10,302 bases of DNA from Muricomes sp. Lineage in GTDB: Bacteria > Bacillota > Clostridia > Lachnospirales > Lachnospiraceae. The stretch lies in the NCBI GenBank assembly GCA_020024675.1, contig JAHHTM010000024.1, positions 1-10,302 of the forward strand, in the 5' to 3' direction. Made by a program: the position numbers and the translations under genes. The notes beneath the pieces are model-generated. The model searched no databases. It was not told the origin of the DNA and saw only the letters and a list, made by a program, of their open reading frames with translations. Below, piece after piece: positions 6,993 to 10,302 of this stretch (the stretch's first letter is position 1; each line of letters begins with the position of its first letter).

Positions 6993-8331
6993 TCTCTGCA
7001 CGTCCTCCTAAAGTTTCTAAAATAATAAATTTGTCATTAATTTCACACACAGTACCATCGATGCTTGCGTGAATACATGTACCTGTTTCATCTGTTGCTT
7101 CAGCAATAACCTGACCTGTTATTACCTTATCACCATTTTTTACAATAGTGCGTAACGAAGTTCCAATATGCTGTTTCAACATAATTTTTACTTTCTCAAC
7201 TTGGATTTTATCTTCATTCAATAAAGTATTCTTATCGTATTTTGACAGATCTAATCTTGCTGTAAGTCGCTCCATAGAAATCTTACGGTATTTTCTTTCT
7301 TCATCGACATCTTTTATGGTCATTTCCGGTTTTTTTATCCCATTTGCCTGTAATCCAGCTTTGTATTCTGCAATCAACTTTCTTGGAGATAATCCCTGAA
7401 TGCATGAATACATTTCACACAATCCACATGTGGAGCAGAACATTGTATTGATAAATACTCCCGTATCATGAAAATCTTTATATGATGCTGCACGTATAAA
7501 TGCATGTGGCTCAATAGGATGACCAAGAAGATTTCTCGGACATAAATCCGTACACCTCATACATTGACAACAGCTTGCTGCTGCACGTTTTAATTCATTT
7601 GAAGTACTACCCTTCTTTTTTTGAATGATCGAATGTTCCTCTGGTAAAACCAGTATGGCATCTATAGATTTCGTGATTGTTGAAACACCTTTTCCAATAT
7701 GTCCCCACATCGGACCACCAATAAAATATACTGGCTTTTCACATGTTATTCTGCCGGCATGTTTCACAACATCCTGGACACTTGTTCCTAATGGCACTTT
7801 TATCGTCAGTGGGTGTTCTACTTCTCCGAGTACTGATACAATCTTATCAGAAACTGGTTTGTTGAAGCTGATTGCCTTATATACATTGTAGATTGTTTCA
7901 ACATTAAACACAGATATACCAAGATCAGCCACAGATTCATTCGGCCCTACGAGCCTGCCTGTAACTTCATAAGTAAGAACAACTTCATCTCCTGCCGGAT
8001 AAGAACCATCAAACATAGTTACCCTAATATTCGGATAATCTTCTGCTATTTCCTTAACAGTTTCTATGATCACTGTATCTTTCTGACTTAATGCTACAAT
8101 CACATCCTCAGCCTTTAATCTTTCTCCAAGCATCGAGAATGTTCTTAAAATTTCCTGAGTGTGTTTTTCCAACAACTGTGTCTGTACCTTTAATAGTGGC
8201 TCGTACTGCGCACAATTTAGAATGATCGTCTTTACATGATCTCCTAATTTTGTAGCAATAGGAAAGCTTGCACCACCTGCACAAACCACACCATTTTGCT
8301 GCAATACACTGCGCAATTGCTTCATATCCAT
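6985..8331 (-). CDS. pduS: PduS-type RnfC-like flavin/Fe-S electron-transfer protein
   Basis: A 448-aa protein of the RnfC/NqrF-like group. PduS is known as a flavoprotein with two [4Fe-4S] clusters, linked to cob(III)alamin reduction in Pdu systems and to redox balancing in B12-free compartments. Domain order: glycine-rich VVCAGGASFP (15-24) and NCAQYEPLL (39-47) in the nucleotide/flavin region; an SLBB-like stretch about 170-195; cluster 1 cysteines C254, C257, C260, C264 (CxxCxxCxxxCP); cluster 2 cysteines C299, C302, C305, C310 (CxxCxxCx4C); and a C-terminal barrel-sandwich domain about 385-437. Start choice: TTG and ATG codons at 8364-8356 lie inside the EutN gene without a good SD. ATG at 8331 follows GGAG by 10 bases, sits 7 bases after the EutN stop and yields the normal PduS N-terminus. 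Both nucleotide-site motifs differ from the usual AGGAGFPT and NGAECEP. Confidence 0.9.
   Translation of the reverse strand: MDMKQLRSVLQQNGVVCAGGASFPIATKLGDHVKTIILNCAQYEPLLKVQTQLLEKHTQEILRTFSMLGERLKAEDVIVALSQKDTVIIETVKEIAEDYPNIRVTMFDGSYPAGDEVVLTYEVTGRLVGPNESVADLGISVFNVETIYNVYKAISFNKPVSDKIVSVLGEVEHPLTIKVPLGTSVQDVVKHAGRITCEKPVYFIGGPMWGHIGKGVSTITKSIDAILVLPEEHSIIQKKKGSTSNELKRAAASCCQCMRCTDLCPRNLLGHPIEPHAFIRAASYKDFHDTGVFINTMFCSTCGLCEMYSCIQGLSPRKLIAEYKAGLQANGIKKPEMTIKDVDEERKYRKISMERLTARLDLSKYDKNTLLNEDKIQVEKVKIMLKQHIGTSLRTIVKNGDKVITGQVIAEATDETGTCIHASIDGTVCEINDKFIILETLGGRAENE
7004..7009 (-). promoter_or_regulatory. Shine-Dalgarno site that decides the pduT start
   Basis: The minus strand reads AGGAGG within the end of pduS. 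It is 2 bases from the GTG at 7001 (too close) and 11 bases from the ATG at 6992, favouring the ATG. Confidence 0.7.
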
Positions 8332-8338
8332 GATACCA

Positions 8339-8605
8339 CTACTCCAGTCCTGTTCCATCATCAATTATTCCAACAATTGCTGCATCTACCGGCGTATCTG
8401 GCATTCCCGAACCAATTCTGGCAGCACTACCTTGCGCTACCAATACGAAATCTCCAATACCAGCACCAATTTTATCAATCGCAATGAGTTGTTTTGCACC
8501 AGCCTGCATATGCTCCAAAACATCCACAATCATAAATTTATTGCCGACTAAATTATCACATTTGCGTGTTGAAACAACACTCCCCTTTACTTTTCCTATC
8601 AGCAT
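8339..8605 (-). CDS. eutN: EutN/CcmL/PduN-family BMC vertex protein
   Basis: An 88-aa single-domain protein of typical length for the family that forms pentamers closing the vertices of polyhedral microcompartments. Recognisable features are the N-terminal MLIGKVKGSVVSTRK strand, FMIVDVLE, the central AIDKIGAGIGDFVLVAQGSAAR, and PVDAAIVGIID near the end, the classic EutN/CcmL pattern. ATG at 8605 follows AGGAGG with 5-base spacing. The gene is preceded by a 97-base intercistronic stretch with a long hairpin and followed 7 bases later by pduS. Only one vertex gene is visible here; others may lie outside the window. Confidence 0.93.
   Translation of the reverse strand: MLIGKVKGSVVSTRKCDNLVGNKFMIVDVLEHMQAGAKQLIAIDKIGAGIGDFVLVAQGSAARIGSGMPDTPVDAAIVGIIDDGTGLE
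8342..8345 (-). promoter_or_regulatory. Short Shine-Dalgarno site for pduS
   Basis: GGAG on the minus strand overlaps the end of the EutN coding region, 10 bases before ATG 8331. It is modest, so translational coupling to EutN probably contributes. Confidence 0.5.
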
Positions 8606-8646
8606 AACACCCTCCTGTTGCGATTTTAGTTCAATATATGGTTTAA

Positions 8647-8686
8647 TGACACACTAACATTTCCGATGCGAAACATTAGTGTGCCA
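8647..8686 (-). other. Intercistronic RNA hairpin between pduL and eutN
   Basis: Arms 8647-8663 and 8670-8686 pair over 17 positions around a 6-base loop. In minus-strand RNA all 17 positions pair, three of them as G-U wobbles; in plus-strand RNA the same positions are C-A clashes. The structure is therefore suited to the BMC operon transcript. No U run follows (UUAAACC), so it is not a classic terminator. It could protect or process mRNA, setting the amount of EutN and PduS relative to the shell genes upstream. It starts 17 bases after the pduL stop. Confidence 0.65.
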
Positions 8687-8702
8687 GCCCCAGTTCAAAA
8701 TC

Positions 8703-9353
8703 TTATTTTATTATTCTGACTGTATCGCCAGTTGATATTCTAGCTGCATTTGCTTCATCTGTATCTATGTGCATTTCCAAAGTAAAACTATCATCTACAC
8801 GAACCTGAACGTGATTGAAAATTGTTCCTCTTTCGTTATCTGCTTTTACAGATACGATTTGTCCATCATGAACACCTGCTTCGTTAGCATCTTTTGGTGC
8901 CATATGGATGTGTCTTTTTGCTATAATACAGCCTTCTGTCAGATAAAGTGCTCCTTTTGGTCCTACAATTGCAATCGGTGAAGAACCTTCCACGTTACCT
9001 GATTCTCTGATTGGAGCTTTAATACCAAGTTTAATTGAATCTGTAGCTGAAATCTCAACCTGTGATTTACTTCTTACAGGTCCTAAAATTCTTACATTTT
9101 CAATAGCTCTTAATTTTACTCCAACAAGGGTAACCACTTCGTTAGATGCGAACTGTCCACCCATTAATTCTTTTTTCTTCGTAAGTTGGTATCCTGGTCC
9201 AAATAATACTTCTACATGTTCCTGTGTCAGATGAACATGACGTGCAGAAACACCGATTGGAACCAAATAACCTGGCTCGTTGTCTGCCTTTTTCTGGCCT
9301 TCAACTGCCTCTAATACCAATTTGGTAATTAATGCTATATTATTATTGTCCAT
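8703..9353 (-). CDS. pduL: PduL-type phosphate propanoyltransferase (BMC phosphotransacylase)
   Basis: A 216-aa enzyme converting acyl-CoA plus phosphate to acyl-phosphate and CoA, which recycles CoA inside the compartment and leads to ATP by substrate-level phosphorylation. It has the two-part PduL fold with zinc ligands in SARHVHL (H39, H41) and KRHIHM (H148, H150), plus EMHIDTDE (H195). Conserved stretches include MGGQFASNEVVTLVG, ILGPVRSKSQVEIS and GAPIRESG-like KAPIRESGNV. Residues about 2-20 (NNNIALITKLVLEAV) form a short amphipathic helix of the kind used as an encapsulation peptide in BMC-type PduL, followed by a short linker. ATG at 9353 has AAGGAG at 7-base spacing. The gene sits between two hairpins, at 9381-9405 and 8647-8686. 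Confidence 0.95.
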   Translation of the reverse strand: MDNNNIALITKLVLEAVEGQKKADNEPGYLVPIGVSARHVHLTQEHVEVLFGPGYQLTKKKELMGGQFASNEVVTLVGVKLRAIENVRILGPVRSKSQVEISATDSIKLGIKAPIRESGNVEGSSPIAIVGPKGALYLTEGCIIAKRHIHMAPKDANEAGVHDGQIVSVKADNERGTIFNHVQVRVDDSFTLEMHIDTDEANAARISTGDTVRIIK

Positions 9354-9380
9354 AGTGATTCTCCTTATTTACGAATACAG

Positions 9381-9405
9381 GAATGACCTGGCTCGCAGGT
9401 CATTC
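9381..9405 (-). other. Intercistronic hairpin just upstream of pduL
   Basis: A perfect 9-bp inverted repeat (GAATGACCT / AGGTCATTC) with a 7-base loop lies in the 74-base gap between the extended shell gene and pduL, ending 15 bases before the pduL SD site. There is no U tract, so simple termination is unlikely; RNA processing or stability is more plausible. Being a perfect palindrome with a short spacer, it could alternatively be a protein-binding site. No promoter is evident in the gap. Confidence 0.55.
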
Positions 9406-9427
9406 TCCGTTTCTTAGGCTTTGATAA

Positions 9428-9931
9428 TTATTTAATTGCCGGAAGAATCTTTTCAACATCTGTATGTGGTCTTGGGATTACGTGTGTTGCAACTAATTCT
9501 CCAAGTCTTCCTGCTGCTTCTGCTCCAGATTCTACTGCAGATTTAACAGCTCCAACATCTCCACGAACCATTACTGTTACAAGACCTGAACCGATTTTCT
9601 CTGTTCCTACTAAAACAACGTTTGCTGCTTTAAGCATTGTATCTGCTGCTTCAATTGATGCAACAAGACCTCTTGTTTCAACCATTCCTAATGCTTCCTG
9701 TGACATTCTTCTTTCCTCCTTATATTGAATAACTTCTTCAACTTTTTCTACCTGCTGTGTCGCCTTTCTGACTCTTTGAACTGTCTTCGCCGGCGATTTA
9801 GCTGTGGCTGTTTTTTTAGTGGATGCAGCTTTTGCAGTGCTGTTAGTTTTCTTTACTGTATTCTTTTTAGCAGTGCTTTTTTTTGCTGCACCAGCTTTTT
9901 TTTCATTTACTGGTTTATTCTCTTCTGCCAT
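9428..9931 (-). CDS. pduA: PduA-like BMC-H shell protein with lysine-rich N-terminal extension
   Basis: A 167-aa protein, against about 90-95 aa for ordinary BMC-H. Residues 76-167 are a complete hexameric shell domain very like PduA/PduJ: MSQEALGMVETRG, VGTEKIGSGLVTVMVRGDVG and HVIPRPHTDVEKILP. The pore motif GSG falls at 39-41 when numbered from M76, as in PduA. Residues 1-50 are low-complexity Lys/Ala/Thr/Ser (14 Lys, with KK doublets every 4-6 residues between 11 and 28), resembling histone H1-like tails. Residues 51-75 are a likely charged helix. ATG at 9931 has AGGAGG at 6-base spacing, overlapping the stop of the previous shell gene. A second perfect SD precedes M76, so a 92-aa short form is predicted. 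The tail could bind nucleic acid, polyphosphate or another shell/cargo partner; none is shown by sequence. Confidence 0.9.
   Translation of the reverse strand: MAEENKPVNEKKAGAAKKSTAKKNTVKKTNSTAKAASTKKTATAKSPAKTVQRVRKATQQVEKVEEVIQYKEERRMSQEALGMVETRGLVASIEAADTMLKAANVVLVGTEKIGSGLVTVMVRGDVGAVKSAVESGAEAAGRLGELVATHVIPRPHTDVEKILPAIK
9704..9721 (-). promoter_or_regulatory. Internal ribosome binding site and ATG inside the extended PduA-like gene
   Basis: The minus strand reads AAGGAGG (9721-9715), an 8-base spacer (AAAGAAGA), then ATG (9706-9704). This is as strong as any start signal in the window, lies in frame, and begins exactly at the Met matching the N-terminus of PduA. Translation here would give a 92-aa canonical hexamer subunit lacking the tail. 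Confidence 0.75.
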
Positions 9932-9941
9932 TCACTGCCTC

Positions 9942-10226
9942 CTAACTCACACGGTTTACGCTTTTATTAACAAGCTTAATAATTTCTTCGTGAGGACTTG
10001 CTATTACCACGTGTGCAACTGGTTTTTTAATTCCATTTGCTGCAGCAGCTTCTATGGCCTGGGTAACAGCTGAAACATCCCCGCGAATAACAATCGTAAC
10101 AAGCCTTCCACCTAATTTTTTTTCCCATGTAACCATCTGTACATCTGCTGTCTTACACATAATGTCGACAGCAACAATTCCAGCTGTCACACTAGGGATT
10201 TCAAAAAAACCATATGCTTGTCCCAT
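9942..10226 (-). CDS. BMC-H shell protein (hexamer-forming)
   Basis: A 94-aa single BMC domain of normal length: GFFEIPSVTAGIVAVDIMCKTADV, EKKLGGRLVTIVIRGDVSAV, and VAHVVIASPHEEI. It should form hexameric tiles of the compartment facets. Its pore loop reads GGR (39-41) where the neighbouring PduA-like protein has GSG, so an Arg sits next to the pore and permeability should differ. C24 and the extra aromatic Y5/F7/F8 near the N-terminus are not typical of PduA. ATG at 10226 has AAAGGAG at 7-base spacing, and that site overlaps the stop codon of the upstream gene. The TAG stop at 9944-9942 overlaps the SD of the next gene, with 10 bases between coding regions. This is a tightly packed shell pair. 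Confidence 0.93.
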   Translation of the reverse strand: MGQAYGFFEIPSVTAGIVAVDIMCKTADVQMVTWEKKLGGRLVTIVIRGDVSAVTQAIEAAAANGIKKPVAHVVIASPHEEIIKLVNKSVNRVS

Positions 10227-10238
10227 GAGACTGCTCCT

Positions 10239-10302
10239 TTACCTTTTCCTTCGACCGGCTTCCTCGTTCTGAAGATACGCAGTCATCTTCATTCCTATAC
10301 TG
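10239..10302 (-). CDS. C-terminal end of an upstream gene, identity unknown
   Basis: One frame is open from the right edge to a TAA at 10241-10239 and encodes 20 residues, beginning SIGMKMTAYLQ and ending in a basic GRRKR. The stop merges with the SD of the next gene (TAAAGGAG), the pattern expected for a close operon neighbour. The SIGMKM stretch loosely recalls the last helix of PduB-like trimeric shell proteins (ExGLKLL), but 20 residues are too few to decide. Of the other two frames on this strand, one stops almost at once and the other has no stop of its own and runs into the shell gene. Confidence 0.5.
   Translation of the reverse strand, partial: SIGMKMTAYLQNEEAGRRKR

Noticed and set aside
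6577..7011. 144-codon open frame on the plus strand opposite pduT
   Set aside because: It is antisense to a well-supported tandem BMC gene, has no SD or domain signature, and its open length follows from the Ala/Val-rich codons of the real gene.
8606..8646. Possible promoter (TAAAAT-like -10) ahead of eutN
   Set aside because: No acceptable -35 lies at the right spacing, and AT-rich matches of this kind are expected by chance.
9707..9931. Lys-rich region as a separate small DNA-binding protein split from the shell gene by a frameshift
   Set aside because: The frame is continuous into the BMC domain with no stop between, so one extended protein (plus an internal start) is the simpler reading.
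9725..10073. Cys/Phe-rich plus-strand frames opposite the Lys-rich extension
   Set aside because: They are the complement of AAA/GCA-rich codons, which yields Phe/Cys-rich nonsense proteins; no start signals are present.
1..10302. CRISPR arrays, tRNA/rRNA genes, insertion sequences, integrase or attachment sites
   Set aside because: No direct-repeat arrays, cloverleaf-like sequences, transposase motifs or terminal inverted repeats were seen on either strand.

Overview
The window looks like a low-GC Firmicutes chromosome, most likely a gut Clostridia/Lachnospiraceae-type anaerobe. The evidence is AT-rich sequence, strong AGGAGG-type ribosome binding sites, GTG/TTG candidate starts, a YesM/YesN-type two-component pair, and a bacterial microcompartment (BMC) locus. 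Every supported gene lies on the minus strand, so transcription runs from the right edge to the left edge. No gap between genes exceeds about 115 bases. The species call is an inference from style and gene content.

Right two thirds (about 10302 to 4484): the distal part of a BMC operon. In transcription order it holds the last 20 codons of an unidentified gene; a 94-aa BMC-H shell protein; a PduA-like BMC-H carrying a 75-residue lysine-rich N-terminal extension; PduL phosphotransacylase; the EutN/PduN vertex pentamer; PduS, an RnfC-like flavin/Fe-S electron-transfer protein; PduT, a tandem-BMC shell protein with the cluster-binding Cys38; a DeoR-family repressor; and a PduQ-like iron alcohol dehydrogenase. 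Together these cover the back half of an aldehyde-processing compartment: the shell, acyl-CoA to acyl-phosphate conversion, NADH recycling by alcohol formation, and electron transfer through the shell. The signature enzyme and the CoA-acylating aldehyde dehydrogenase are not visible and probably lie to the right. The shell-PduL-EutN-PduS-PduT order resembles the fucose/rhamnose (GRM5-type, glycyl-radical) loci I know from clostridia. The substrate cannot be proven from this window.

Left third (4483 to 1): after a hairpin with terminator character comes a candidate promoter, then three overlapping genes: a YesN-type response regulator (TTG start), a YesM/LytS-type histidine kinase with an extracellular sensor domain, and an RbsB-type sugar-binding protein that runs off the left edge. 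The binding protein has an N-terminal membrane anchor, no lipobox, and is translationally linked to the kinase. This looks like a ligand-sensing module that may control sugar uptake or the neighbouring BMC operon.

The most interesting signals are as follows. A perfect internal Shine-Dalgarno and ATG lie inside the extended PduA-like gene, predicting two shell isoforms (with and without the Lys-rich tail). Two intercistronic hairpins flank pduL; in one, all non-Watson-Crick positions are G-U on the transcribed strand. The two-component promoter overlaps the hairpin that ends the BMC operon. The PduS nucleotide-site motifs have diverged.
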